Of a DNA stretch of 64,000 nt, positions 53,993-63,163 are shown in pieces. Position numbers and translations under genes: made by a program. The stretch covers positions 3,679,001-3,743,000 of the forward strand of contig NZ_JAVDYB010000001.1 of the NCBI RefSeq assembly GCF_031458235.1, written 5' to 3'. The stretch is from Catenuloplanes atrovinosus. Its GTDB lineage: Bacteria; Actinomycetota; Actinomycetes; Mycobacteriales; Micromonosporaceae. The first letter of the stretch is position 1. Each line of letters opens with the position of its first letter. The notes beneath the pieces were generated by a model. It saw only the letters and a list, made by a program, of their open reading frames with translations, searched no databases and had not been told where the DNA came from.

Positions 53993-54700
53993 ATGCCCTC
54001 GGTGCTCATGGTGGTCACGGCCGCGGACACGCTCACGCTCGCGGACGGCACCGCCCACCCGACCGGCTTCTGGGCCGAGGAGGTCGCCGCCTCGCACCGC
54101 ATCCTGCGTGAGGGCGGCGTCGACGTGCGCATCGCCACGCCCGGCGGCCGTCCCGCCCCGGTCGACCCGGCAAGCCTGGACGCGCGCGGCGGCGTCGGCG
54201 AGGCCGAGGCCGCGGAGTTCCGCGCCTACCTCGACTCGATCGCCGACGAACTGCGCGCTCCCCTGCCGCTGTCCGACGCCGCCGCCGGCGACTACGACGC
54301 GATCTACCTGCCCGGCGGCCACGGCCCGATGACCGACCTGGCCACCGACCCCGACCTGGCCCGGCTGCTCGCCGACGCCGACGCACGCCGCCTCACCATC
54401 GCCGCACTCTGCCACGGCCCGGCCGGACTGATCTCCGCCAAGGCCGGCGACGGCACGTTCCTCTTCGCCGGCCGCCGCCTCACCGTCTTCACCGACGAGG
54501 AGGAACGCCAGGGCGGCACCGGCGACGCGACCCCGTGGTGGGTCGAGTCCCGCCTCCGCGACCTGGGCGCGACGATCACGCCGGGCGCCGCCTGGTCCAG
54601 CACCGTCGTCATCGACGGCAACCTCATCACCGGCCAGAACCCGCAGTCCAGCGTGGACACCGCCCACACCGTCCTGCACACCCTCACCAAAACCCACTAG
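53993..54700 (+). CDS. DJ-1/PfpI (Hsp31-like) glyoxalase or chaperone-type protein
   Basis: 235 residues. The nucleophile elbow is IAALCHGPAGL, with a conserved glutamate in GFWAEEVA and the YLPGGHGPM loop. Hsp31/YajL-like DJ-1 members with this pattern act as glutathione-independent glyoxalases or deglycases, or as chaperones. RBS GGAGAAGGA. Probably controlled by the divergent LysR regulator, perhaps responding to reactive carbonyls (inference). Confidence 0.9.
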   Translation: MPSVLMVVTAADTLTLADGTAHPTGFWAEEVAASHRILREGGVDVRIATPGGRPAPVDPASLDARGGVGEAEAAEFRAYLDSIADELRAPLPLSDAAAGDYDAIYLPGGHGPMTDLATDPDLARLLADADARRLTIAALCHGPAGLISAKAGDGTFLFAGRRLTVFTDEEERQGGTGDATPWWVESRLRDLGATITPGAAWSSTVVIDGNLITGQNPQSSVDTAHTVLHTLTKTH

Positions 54701-54719
54701 AACCCTCCGCCCCACCCGC

Positions 54720-55110
54720 TCCCCCGCGCCCGCCCGCTCCCCGCGCCCGCCTCTTGCCGCGCCGCCCTCTTGCCGCGCCGCCCTCTTGCCGCGCCACCCT
54801 CCTGCCGCGTCGCCCTCTTGCCGCGTCGATCTAGGGTGGATTCCAGCGCATTGATCTCCCACCACGGGAATCCGCCCTAGATCGGCGACAAGGGTGGCGG
54901 GCGGCGCGGGCGGGGGCGTCCGCTGGCCGCCGCGGCGCGGGCGGGGGCGTCCGCTGGCCGCCGCGCCGCTGGCCGCCGCAGCCCACTGCGCTGCTGCCCA
55001 CCGCACCGCGCCCACCGCCCCAGACCGGCGCCGATCTAGGGCGGATTCCGGCGCATTGATCTCCAAACGCGGGAATCCGCCCTAGATCGGCGACAAGGAT
55101 GGCGGGCGGC
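54720..55110. repeat. repeat block with two copies of a palindromic element
   Basis: Two direct copies, 54827-54884 and 55030-55091, each have 18 to 20 bp inverted arms (CGATCTAGGGCGGATTCC and its complement) around a loop with GCGCATTGATCTCC, and both are followed by GGCGACAAGG(G/A)TGGCGGG. A 15 to 18 bp unit with CCCTCTTGCCGCG repeats about five times upstream (54750-54826), and a roughly 30-bp unit with GGGGGCGTCCGCTGGCCGCC twice between the copies. The block lies between convergent genes, so the hairpins may also end transcription. No gene is seen. Confidence 0.8.
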
Positions 55111-55141
55111 GCGGGGCGGCGGGGTGGGTGGAGCAGGGGGG

Positions 55142-56005
55142 TCAGGCGTGGGAGAGGGTGGTGAAGTCGTCGTCGGAGAGGGTGATCTGGGCGGCGGCGA
55201 CGTTCTGTTCCAGGTGGGTGACGGAGGACGTGCCGGGGATCGGGAGCATGACCGGGGAGCGGCGCAGCAGCCAGGCGAGCGCGAGCTGGGACGGGGTGAC
55301 GCCGAGGCGCTTGGCCGGCTCCTCCAGCGGGCCGCCGGGCTGCGCGAGCCGGCCGGTGGCCAGCGGGAACCACGGGATGAACGCCAGGCCGTTGGCCTCC
55401 GCGTAGGAGAGCACGTCCTCGGAGTCGCGGTCGACGAGGTTGTAGCGGTTCTGCACCGAGACGATCGGCGCGATGGCGCGGGCGGCCTCGAGCTGCGCGA
55501 CCGTCACCTCGGACAGGCCGATGTGCTGGATCTTGCCTTCCCGGCGGAGCGCGTCGAGCTCGCCGATCTGGTCCTCCAGCGGGACCGCCGGGTCGATGCG
55601 GTGCAGCTGGAGCAACGGGATGCGCTCGAGGCCGAGGTGGCGCAGGTTCAGCTCGGTCTGCTGGCGAAGGTATTCGGGGCGGCCGAGCGGCGTCCAGATG
55701 TTCGGGCCCTGCCGGGTGTGCCCGACCTTGGTGGCGATGACCAGATCATCACGGTACGGGTGCAGCGCCTTGCGCAGCAGCAGGTCGGCGGTGAACGGGC
55801 CGTACGCGTCCGCGGTGTCGATCAGCGTCACGCCGAGTTCGACGGTGCGCCGCAGCACGCGCAGCGCCTCGTCCGGGTCGGCCGGGTCGCCCCACACGCC
55901 GGGGCCGGTGAGCTGCATCGTGCCGTACCCCAGGCGGGTGACCGGCAGGTCGCCGCCGATCGCGTAGGTGCCGGACGGCTTCGCGGAGAGCAGGGTCTCA
56001 GACAT
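55142..56005 (-). CDS. aldo/keto reductase
   Basis: 287 residues, (beta/alpha)8 barrel. The catalytic tetrad is visible as D and Y in [11 protein letters not shown] in VIATKVGH and H in [13 protein letters not shown]-binding segments near the C-terminus include [16 protein letters not shown]. Reduces small aldehydes or ketones; the natural substrate is unknown. Divergent from an MFS gene across a 14-bp palindrome, so the two are probably induced together. Confidence 0.92.
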   Translation of the reverse strand: MSETLLSAKPSGTYAIGGDLPVTRLGYGTMQLTGPGVWGDPADPDEALRVLRRTVELGVTLIDTADAYGPFTADLLLRKALHPYRDDLVIATKVGHTRQGPNIWTPLGRPEYLRQQTELNLRHLGLERIPLLQLHRIDPAVPLEDQIGELDALRREGKIQHIGLSEVTVAQLEAARAIAPIVSVQNRYNLVDRDSEDVLSYAEANGLAFIPWFPLATGRLAQPGGPLEEPAKRLGVTPSQLALAWLLRRSPVMLPIPGTSSVTHLEQNVAAAQITLSDDDFTTLSHA

Positions 56006-56022
56006 GGGGCTTCTTTCCTCGG

Positions 56023-56036
56023 GAGACGATCGTCTC
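56023..56036. promoter_or_regulatory. palindromic operator in the reductase/MFS divergent promoter
   Basis: GAGACGATCGTCTC is a perfect 14-bp palindrome 18 bases from the reductase start. The form is common for TetR-family sites. No TetR gene is adjacent. Confidence 0.6.
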
Positions 56037-56126
56037 GGGAAACCATCGCTTCCCCCGCACGTCTTCCCTCCGGACGTGTAACAAAACTCATCCCATGTTT
56101 CCGGCGTGTATGGGTAGCGTGTCCGG

Positions 56127-57374
56127 GTGCTCGGACCCTACAGAGACCTGCTGCGCGATCCGCGCGTGCTGACCCCGTTCGCCCTCGCCGTGGTGGCCCG
56201 GCTGCCGTTCGCCATGGTGCCGCTCGGCCTGGTCGTGCTGATCGAGGAGATCCGGGGTCAGTACGCCAGCGCCGGCCTGGTCACCGGCGCGTTCGCGCTG
56301 GCGACGGCCGTCGGTACGCCGGTCTGGGCGACGCTGCTGGACCGCGCCGGGCAGCCGCGCGTGGTGGCACCGACCGCGCTCGCCTCGTCCGCGTTCCTGG
56401 TCGCGCTCACGCTGCTGGCCGTGCGGGGCGCGCCGGACCCGGTGCTGGTCGCGATGGCCGCGCTGGTCGGCCTCACGTTCCCGCCGATGAACCCGGCGAT
56501 GCGGGTGGCCTGGTCGGCCGTGCTGCCGGAGCCGGAGCGGCGCGAGTCGGCCTGGGCGATGGACGCCGCGGCCGTGGAGACGATCTTCGTGGCCGGCCCG
56601 CTCGCGCTGACCGCGCTGCTGGCCGGGCCGCCCGCGCTGCCGCTGCTGGCCACGGCCGGGCTGATGGCGTTCGGCGGGCTCGGCTACGCGCGCACCTACG
56701 CGGCACGGACCTCGCGGGCCGCACCGGCCGGCGGAGCCTCGCGCGGCCGGTCGCCGCTGCGCTCCCCGGGCGTGGTGCTGGCCGTGGCCACCGCCGCCGG
56801 CGTCGCGATCGGGTTCGGGCACTTCGACGTGGGCCTGACCGCGACCGCGGAGCGGGTCTTCGCCTCGACCGGCATGCTGGGCGTGCTGTTCGCGTTCGTC
56901 GCCGGTGGCAGCGCGGCCGGCGGCCTGGTCTACGGCGCGCGCCGGTGGGCCGGGGAGGCGCGGCTGCGGCTGCCGCTGACCATCGCGGCGTACGGCGCCG
57001 GCACCGGCCTGGTCGCGCTGCTGATCGCCGCCACCGGCCAGCCGCCGCTGCTGGTGCTGCTGCCGCTGCTCACGCTCACCGGGCTGACCATCGCGCCCAG
57101 CCTGATCATCCAGCAGGCGCTGGTCGACACGTACACGGCCGAGGACCGGCGCAGCGAGGCGCAGGGCTGGCTGTCCACCGGCATCACGGCCGGGAACGCG
57201 GTCGGGATGGCGATCGCGGGCCCGCTGATCGACGGCAGCGGGCCGGCCGCCGCGTTCGGCGGTGGTGCGGTGGCGCTGCTGCTGGCCACGCTGATCGCGG
57301 TGGCGGCGCAGCGCTGGTGGCGGGCGCCGGTCGCCGCCGGTCCCGTCCCGCAGGCGGTACGGGACGGGACGTGA
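56127..57374 (+). CDS. MFS transporter
   Basis: 415 residues with 12 predicted membrane segments and a loop between two halves near residue 205 ([15 protein letters not shown]). It starts at a GTG ([26 protein letters not shown]), typical of a large actinobacterial MFS group of unknown substrate, presumably an exporter. A 11-bp hairpin covers its last codons and may terminate transcription. Divergent partner: aldo/keto reductase. Confidence 0.88.
   Translation: MLGPYRDLLRDPRVLTPFALAVVARLPFAMVPLGLVVLIEEIRGQYASAGLVTGAFALATAVGTPVWATLLDRAGQPRVVAPTALASSAFLVALTLLAVRGAPDPVLVAMAALVGLTFPPMNPAMRVAWSAVLPEPERRESAWAMDAAAVETIFVAGPLALTALLAGPPALPLLATAGLMAFGGLGYARTYAARTSRAAPAGGASRGRSPLRSPGVVLAVATAAGVAIGFGHFDVGLTATAERVFASTGMLGVLFAFVAGGSAAGGLVYGARRWAGEARLRLPLTIAAYGAGTGLVALLIAATGQPPLLVLLPLLTLTGLTIAPSLIIQQALVDTYTAEDRRSEAQGWLSTGITAGNAVGMAIAGPLIDGSGPAAAFGGGAVALLLATLIAVAAQRWWRAPVAAGPVPQAVRDGT
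57340..57370 (+). terminator. hairpin within the last codons of the MFS gene
   Basis: GTCCCGTCCCG and CGGGACGGGAC form a perfect 11-bp stem with a 9-base loop, ending four bases before the MFS stop ends. The convergent gene stops at 57409. Confidence 0.5.
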
Positions 57375-57408
57375 CGCGGCGGCAACGCGCGCGGGCCGCG
57401 TACCCCGG

Positions 57409-58092
57409 TCAGCTGATCTCTTCGACCTTGATGCTGGGACCGTTCGGCTGGATCGTCACGGTGTCGTAGCCGGTGTCGGTCTGTTCCTTGTAGACGACCT
57501 CCACCTCCGTGACCACCTGCGCGACCGGGCCCTTCGGCGGCTCGATGGTGAGGTCGAGGAGCAGGTCGCGCGGGTTGATGCCCTGCGGCTCGGTGCGCGT
57601 GAGCGTGACCGTGTACCCGGGCGTGGGCAGTTGCAGGCGGCCGGTGACCCGCAGGGTGAACGGGCCGGGCGGCTGACGGTTGAAGAACGCCGTCCACTCC
57701 CCCTCGGCCGGGCCGGTGGCGTCGAACACCTCGATACGCTCCCGCTTCGTGGCGCCGACCACCTCGACGCCCTTGGTGCCGAGGGTACTCGTGACGTTGA
57801 GCGACACGTCGTACGGCGTGAGCACCGGCATGCCGATGCCGGACAGCGTGCCGACGACCTCGACCTCCCAGTACTCGGGCTGGCGCACGTAGACGCGCGG
57901 CACCAGTTCGACCCGCATGTTCGACCACGGCTTCATGCCGCTGACCCGCAGCACCCACTGCGGCGGGAACGTCTTGAGCATGATGACCGAGGCCTCGTCG
58001 AAGTCGATCAGCCGGCTGGTGGTCGCCGCCGGCGCCGCCGCGAACGCGCGCAGCTGGGCCTCGTCCGGCCCGTCGTGGAATTCGTTGGTCAT
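57409..58092 (-). CDS. conserved protein of unknown function, beta-rich
   Basis: 227 residues with RBS GGAGGGAGAGG just before the ATG. The sequence is largely beta strands (WVLRVSGMKPWSNMRVELVPRVYVRQPEYWEVEVVG, split by loops) without signal, membrane segment or cysteine. I do not recognise the family or any catalytic pattern. It lies convergent with the MFS gene and divergent from the flavin-oxidase-like gene at 58178. Confidence 0.7.
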   Translation of the reverse strand: MTNEFHDGPDEAQLRAFAAAPAATTSRLIDFDEASVIMLKTFPPQWVLRVSGMKPWSNMRVELVPRVYVRQPEYWEVEVVGTLSGIGMPVLTPYDVSLNVTSTLGTKGVEVVGATKRERIEVFDATGPAEGEWTAFFNRQPPGPFTLRVTGRLQLPTPGYTVTLTRTEPQGINPRDLLLDLTIEPPKGPVAQVVTEVEVVYKEQTDTGYDTVTIQPNGPSIKVEEIS

Positions 58093-58177
58093 GCCTCTCC
58101 CTCCGTGCTTTTCGGGAGGAGCCACGGGCCGACCGTCCCGATACTGTCGGGTTCCGGCGCCGTGGCACGATGGGCGC

Positions 58178-58633
58178 ATGACGGCATGGGGGGACGTGGA
58201 GAAGGCGGAGCCGGCGTTCGCGGCGCGGGTGCGGGCGGCGTTCGACGCGCGCAAGCACAAGACGATCGCCACGCTGAGCGCGGACGGCGCGCCCCGGATC
58301 TCCGGCATCGAGGCGTCGTTCGCGGACGGCGAGCTGACGTTCGGCTCGATGGCCCACGCGCGCAAGGGCGCGGACCTGCGCCGGGACCCGCGGTTCGCGC
58401 TGCACAGCGCCACGGTGGACCCGGTCGAGGGCGACGAGGCGGCGTGGCCGGGCGAGGCCAAGATCTCCGGGCGCGCGCTGCCCGCCGGGCCGCTCCCGGA
58501 GGGGCCGGCCGGCGAGCTGTTCCGGGCGGACATCACCTCGGTCACCCACACCGGGCTGAACGACGAGGCCACGCACCTGGTCGTGGAGTGGTGGACGCCG
58601 GAGCACGGCCTGCGGCGCGTCGAGCGGGAGTAA
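58178..58633 (+). CDS. pyridoxamine 5'-phosphate oxidase-like flavin/F420-binding protein
   Basis: 151 residues, split-barrel fold with TIATLSADGAPRISGIEASFADGELTFGS, the typical first half of PNPOx-like and F420-dependent reductases. The C-terminal half has the expected HLVVEWWTPEHGLR. It binds FMN, F420 or heme; substrate not predictable. Upstream GATACT at 58140 may be part of its promoter. Confidence 0.87.
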   Translation: MTAWGDVEKAEPAFAARVRAAFDARKHKTIATLSADGAPRISGIEASFADGELTFGSMAHARKGADLRRDPRFALHSATVDPVEGDEAAWPGEAKISGRALPAGPLPEGPAGELFRADITSVTHTGLNDEATHLVVEWWTPEHGLRRVERE

Positions 58634-58637
58634 CCCG

Positions 58638-58931
58638 TCAGGCCGCGACCTGGAACTGGACGCGCACGATCTCCTCGCAGATCAGGGCGAACATCTCCTC
58701 GCGTACCCTGTTGTGCTCGACGTCGTGGTCGTAGCGGCGGTACGCCGCCTCGTCCGCGAAGTCGCCGGTGATGGCGAAGGACCAGTTGCCGGCGCGCAGC
58801 CCGGCGTCCACGCCCGCGTCCACGGTCAGGCAGCCGGCCGGCTCCAGCGCGACGATGGCGGCCAGTGCGCGGTCGATCTCGTCCCGGGGCACGCCCGGGC
58901 GCAGCCGCCCGACCACCACGTTCCGGATCAC
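58638..58931 (-). CDS. stress-responsive A/B barrel (Dabb) protein
   Basis: 97 residues, the usual length for one Dabb domain, with IRNVVVGRLRPGVP at the start and NWSFAITGDFADEAAYRRYDHDVEHNRV in the middle. Dabb proteins form dimeric ferredoxin-like barrels; most have no known reaction. The GTG at 58931 gives the family start; the frame stays open upstream to 59021 but without homology. Convergent, four bases from the preceding gene. Confidence 0.82.
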   Translation of the reverse strand: MIRNVVVGRLRPGVPRDEIDRALAAIVALEPAGCLTVDAGVDAGLRAGNWSFAITGDFADEAAYRRYDHDVEHNRVREEMFALICEEIVRVQFQVAA

Positions 58932-58969
58932 CCGTCCATTGTGCGGCCCGGGCCGGGAAGAATCCCGCC

Positions 58970-59400
58970 GAACGGCAAATTCCATTCGCGGAATAATCAC
59001 GCGGGAATGAACGTGAATCACGATTCGCGGCGGATATCTGTCATGTCGCCACAGCGATGAGAATAGATATCATGAGTCGTCGGGATTGGCCACACCGACT
59101 ACCCGAGGTAAGCGTCCGCAGACCGACAGCAAGCCACAAAGCCGGAAATATCCCTCTTTAACGGGTCGTGGTGATTGTTATGGACTGTGTAACCGCCGAC
59201 CGCCCGCCGAGACGACGAGCCAACCCCCGCGCATCGAAGATCACCTGGTCGGGGACGACGGCGACCCACCGCCGGGTGATCTTCGCGGAGACTGCGCCGA
59301 ATGTCCGTAGGCGCACGTCGGGAGCCTATACGGTGAACGCGACGACATTGATCCGCGCCATCCGGCACGGCGTATCGCCCGGCCGCTTCCATATAGGACA
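58970..59400. other. lower-GC intergenic region with a long inverted repeat
   Basis: This stretch is clearly poorer in GC than its surroundings, especially 58970-59200. CGAAGATCACC (59235-59245) and GGTGATCTTCG (59275-59285) form a perfect 11-bp inverted repeat with a 29-base loop. CATATAGGACAG at 59391 may be the promoter for the lipoprotein gene. Open frames through it lack coding character and good start sites. Confidence 0.5.
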
Positions 59401-59408
59401 GTGACATC

Positions 59409-60416
59409 ATGGGTCGATCGCCGCTCACCGCCCTGGTTCCGCTGCTCATCCTGACCACCGCCGCCTGCGGGGTGGTGGACCGCGACCCGGCCACCACGCT
59501 GCCCCCGGGCACCGTGCACGTGCTCCACTCGACGTCCGACGCACCGCTGCCCGGTGGCCGGCCCGCCGACGCGGCCGGACTGGTCGGCGGCCACGCGCTG
59601 CTGCACGTCCAGGAGACCGGCGTGGTGACCCGGCTCGACCGGCTCACCGCGCAACGCTGGGGACTGCCCGAGGAGGTCCGTGCCGACGACGGCGACGAGC
59701 TGGTCTGGGCGTCGCTCTCGCTGGGCGGGCGGCAGTGGCGCAACGCCGACCGCGACGTCGAGTGGGCGCGCCTGACCGTGCTGGCCGGCGGCGTGCGCAC
59801 GCCGATCACCGTGCCGCTCACCGGTTCCGCGGACCCGGCCGTGTACACGGACGCGGTGCTGGTCAGCGTGCCGGCCGGCGCGCCGGTGCTGGTGCAGCTC
59901 ACCGACGACGGCGTGACCCAGAGCATCGACGTGCGGTCCGGCGAGCGCATCGACGACGCCCGCGGCGTCTATCCCCGGCCGGTCCAGGAGGACGGCTTCC
60001 GGTACGCCGGGAACGGCACCATCAACGGCGTCCCGGTCCGGTTCCAGGCCTTCGCGGACGGATACTCCCTGGAGCCGTGGGCGCCCGGCCTCGGCTGGGC
60101 CCGGGACGGCCGCGCCTGGCTGGCCGTCAAGCGGTTCCGCGTCTCCGGCGGCACCGCCGACGTCGAGCTGACGCTGGACCCGGCCCGGGTGATCAGCGTG
60201 CTCGGCCCGGACGGCACCGTCCACCGGGCCGGCACCGACCGCATCCCGACGTCGCTGAGCAGCGGCATCATCCCGCACGGCGTGTACGTCGAGGTGCCCG
60301 CCGACTTCCGGTACGGCGTGCTGCGCTTCGCCCCCGCCCACCTCAAGCGCGGCCTCGACCCGGTGACCTGGCAGCGCGAGCCCGCCGCCGCGGACTTCCC
60401 GATCGGCCTGAGCTGA
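59409..60416 (+). CDS. putative lipoprotein of unknown function
   Basis: 335 residues with a lipoprotein signal (lipobox LTTAAC, Cys at 20). The rest is beta-rich and lacks known motifs; pieces such as LPPGTVHVLHSTSDAP and VEVPADFRYGVLRFAPAHLKRG are not recognised. It probably sits on the outer face of the membrane. It is followed after 55 bases by the GGDEF-EAL gene, which may be co-transcribed. Confidence 0.75.
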   Translation: MGRSPLTALVPLLILTTAACGVVDRDPATTLPPGTVHVLHSTSDAPLPGGRPADAAGLVGGHALLHVQETGVVTRLDRLTAQRWGLPEEVRADDGDELVWASLSLGGRQWRNADRDVEWARLTVLAGGVRTPITVPLTGSADPAVYTDAVLVSVPAGAPVLVQLTDDGVTQSIDVRSGERIDDARGVYPRPVQEDGFRYAGNGTINGVPVRFQAFADGYSLEPWAPGLGWARDGRAWLAVKRFRVSGGTADVELTLDPARVISVLGPDGTVHRAGTDRIPTSLSSGIIPHGVYVEVPADFRYGVLRFAPAHLKRGLDPVTWQREPAAADFPIGLS

Positions 60417-60471
60417 CCCGATCCGCGCAGCAAGCCCTAAAGCGGGCGCCGCGCGCGCCGATGGGGCGGTC

Positions 60472-62727
60472 GTGGGCGAAGCCCGGAGCGAGATGCGCGG
60501 CGCGCGCGACTGGGGCTCGGCGGTCACCAGCGCCTCGATCGTGCTGCTCGGCGCCTACCTGTGCTGGTACGCCACCGGCTGGGGCTCCGAGTGGACCCGG
60601 ACCGTGGTCACCGACGTCGTGTACGTGCCGCTGGCGCTGGCGTTCACGGCGCTGGCGGTACGCGCGGCGGCGCACCGCCGGCTCGACCGCGCGGCCCGGC
60701 GCGCCTGGTGGGTGATCTCCGCGGCGTTCGGCTGCCAGCTCGTCGCGCACACGCTGTGGATGCTGGACGAGGTGGTGCTGCGCCGCACCACGTTCCCGTC
60801 CTGGGCGGACTTCTGGTTCCTGGCGTTCGTCCCGGTGATGTTCGCCGGGCTGCTGCTGCTGCCGGGCGCGAACCGGCGGCACCGCGACCACGTCCGGCTG
60901 GCCGTGGACGTGCTCACCGTCGGCGCGAGCGCGTTCATGGTCTTCTGGTACCTGGTGCTCGGCCCGATCTTCGCGGAGCGGCGCACCGACCTGATCACCA
61001 AGCTGCTGACCGTGGCGCTGCCGGTCGGCGACCTGGTGCTGGTGCTGGCCGTGAGCACGGTGGTGCTGCGCCGCTCGACCCGGGCCGTGCAGGGGCCGGC
61101 CTCGGTGCTGGCGGCCGCGATCGTGGCGTTCGTGATCGCGGACGTCAGCTACGTCTACATCCAGCTGCACGGCGGGTTCACCGGCGGTGACTGGCCGGAC
61201 ATGTTCTGGCTGACCGGGTGCCTGCTGCTGGTGCTGGCCGCGGACCGGCAGTACCGGTGGGCGGAGCACCGGGAGATCCGCGTGGAGCGGCGGGTGGCCG
61301 GCGCGACCTGGCTGCCGTACGGCGCCATCGTGATCGCCTACGGCCTGCTCGGCGTGGTGGCGGGCGTGCAGGGCGCGTACCCGGTCGGCGGCATGGTGGT
61401 CGGCTCGATCGCGCTGACCGGGCTGGTGCTGCTGCGCCAGGTCTACGCGCTGAAGGAGAACGAGGAACTGGCCGTCACCGACCCGCTGACCGGGCTGGCC
61501 AACCGCGCGCTGGTCAACGAGCGGCTCGCGGTCGTCACGTCGCAGCCGATCCGCGCGCACCGGCGTACCGCGGTGCTGCTGATCGACCTGGACCGCTTCA
61601 AGCCGATCAACGACGCGTACGGCCACGAGGCGGGCGACGCGATCCTCGTCGCGGTCGGCACCGCGCTGCTGTCCAGCGTGCGCCGCCGGGACACGGTGGG
61701 CCGGCTGGGCGGCGACGAGTTCGCGGTGATCCTGGAGGACCTGCCTGACCAGGCCGCGGCCGAGGCGACCGCGCAGCGCATCCTGGACGCGTTGCGGCTG
61801 CCGGTCGTCTTCGGCGAGCACCTGCTCAGCGTGGAGGCCAGCGTCGGCCTGGCTTTCCGCAACACCGCCACGGTGGACGGCGACGCGCTGCTGCACCAGG
61901 CGGACGTGGCCATGTACACCGCGAAGCGCGCGGGCCGCGGCCGGTTCGCGGTCTACGCGCCGGAACTGGACGGCAGCGCGCGCGACGCCGGGCTCCGCCG
62001 CGCCATCGAGACCGGCCGGATGGTGCTGCACTACCAGCCCGAGTTCGCGCTCGCGGACAACCGGATCACCGCGATCGAGGCGCTGGTCCGCTGGGACCAC
62101 CCCACGCACGGCCTGCTGATGCCGGAGGACTTCATCGACCTCGCGGACGAGACCGGCGCGATCGCCCAGCTCGGCGACTGGGTGTTGCGGACCGCGTGCC
62201 GGGAGGCGCTGGACTTCCCGTGCCGGGTCGCGGTCAACGTCTCCGCCCGGCAGCTCGCCCAGCCGAACCTGGTCACGTCCGTGGCGCGCATCCTCGGCGA
62301 GACCGGCCTGCCCGGCGGCCGGCTCACGCTGGAGCTGGCCGAGGGCGCGCTGCTGCCGATCGACGAGCACCTGAAGGCGCGGCTGGACGGGCTGTGCGCG
62401 CTCGGCGTCACGCTCAGCGTGGACGACTTCGGCCTCGGTCACGCCGCGCTCAACGTGCTGCGCGACCTGCCGGTCAGCACGGTCAAGCTGCACGGCTCGC
62501 TCACCGCCGGCGTGCACACCGACCGGGCCGCGCACGACCTGGCCGCGGCGCTGGTCGCGGCCGGGCACGCGCTGGGGCTGTCCGTGGTGGCGGAGGCGGC
62601 CGAGCACGAGGCGCAGGTGGCGGCGCTGCGGGCGATGGGCTGCGACCGGGCGCAGGGGTTCGGGCTGTGCCCGCCGCTCTCGCGGACGCGGCTGGACGAG
62701 CGACTGGCCGATCCCGCGCGGGCGTGA
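60472..62727 (+). CDS. membrane GGDEF-EAL c-di-GMP enzyme
   Basis: 751 residues. Eight to ten membrane segments (15-325) precede a GGDEF domain (335-495) with an intact GGDEF (413-417) and DPLTGLANR, and an EAL domain (505-745) with EAL (536-538), NVSARQL and DD at 651-652. Some EAL positions deviate: ELTES reads ELAEG (621-625) and the KID loop reads KLH (672-674). A cyclase is likely; phosphodiesterase activity is possible but uncertain. GTG at 60472 is used, ATG at 60493 is an alternative. Confidence 0.9.
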   Translation: MGEARSEMRGARDWGSAVTSASIVLLGAYLCWYATGWGSEWTRTVVTDVVYVPLALAFTALAVRAAAHRRLDRAARRAWWVISAAFGCQLVAHTLWMLDEVVLRRTTFPSWADFWFLAFVPVMFAGLLLLPGANRRHRDHVRLAVDVLTVGASAFMVFWYLVLGPIFAERRTDLITKLLTVALPVGDLVLVLAVSTVVLRRSTRAVQGPASVLAAAIVAFVIADVSYVYIQLHGGFTGGDWPDMFWLTGCLLLVLAADRQYRWAEHREIRVERRVAGATWLPYGAIVIAYGLLGVVAGVQGAYPVGGMVVGSIALTGLVLLRQVYALKENEELAVTDPLTGLANRALVNERLAVVTSQPIRAHRRTAVLLIDLDRFKPINDAYGHEAGDAILVAVGTALLSSVRRRDTVGRLGGDEFAVILEDLPDQAAAEATAQRILDALRLPVVFGEHLLSVEASVGLAFRNTATVDGDALLHQADVAMYTAKRAGRGRFAVYAPELDGSARDAGLRRAIETGRMVLHYQPEFALADNRITAIEALVRWDHPTHGLLMPEDFIDLADETGAIAQLGDWVLRTACREALDFPCRVAVNVSARQLAQPNLVTSVARILGETGLPGGRLTLELAEGALLPIDEHLKARLDGLCALGVTLSVDDFGLGHAALNVLRDLPVSTVKLHGSLTAGVHTDRAAHDLAAALVAAGHALGLSVVAEAAEHEAQVAALRAMGCDRAQGFGLCPPLSRTRLDERLADPARA

Positions 62728-62806
62728 CGTGCGCTTTTCAGCCTGTACGCCCTTATTTCCACCCGTACCGTGGAATGATCACTGGGTCTGATGAGCGGAT
62801 GGATCC

Positions 62807-63163
62807 ATGGCGAAGGTGTTGGTGGTCGACGACGAACCGGACCTGCGGTTCGTACATCGTCGCATCCTCGGCCGCGCCGGCCACGACGTCACCGAGGCCG
62901 GCGACGGCGCGGCGGCGCTCCGGACCGTCCGGGAACTGCGGCCGGACCTGGTGGTCACGGACATGATGATGCCGGTCATGGGCGGCGACGAGCTGATCCG
63001 CCGGCTGCGGGCCGACCCGGCGACCGCGGACATCCCCATCCTGGTGATCAGCGGCGACTGGCAGCTCGCCTCCGGCGCGGACGCCGTGCTCGCCAAGCCG
63101 TGCCGCGGCCAGGACCTGATCAACGCGACCGAGAGCCTGCTACAGAGGGGACGGCAGGAGTGA
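62807..63163 (+). CDS. single-domain response regulator (CheY-like)
   Basis: 118 residues: receiver domain only, with D8/D9, phosphoacceptor D52 (VVTDMMMPVMGG), S82 in the VISGD position and K97 (LAKPCR). No output domain, so it signals by protein contact. Its stop overlaps the start of the KaiC-like gene (GTGA), which makes that ATPase the likely partner. No histidine kinase is adjacent. Confidence 0.93.
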   Translation: MAKVLVVDDEPDLRFVHRRILGRAGHDVTEAGDGAAALRTVRELRPDLVVTDMMMPVMGGDELIRRLRADPATADIPILVISGDWQLASGADAVLAKPCRGQDLINATESLLQRGRQE

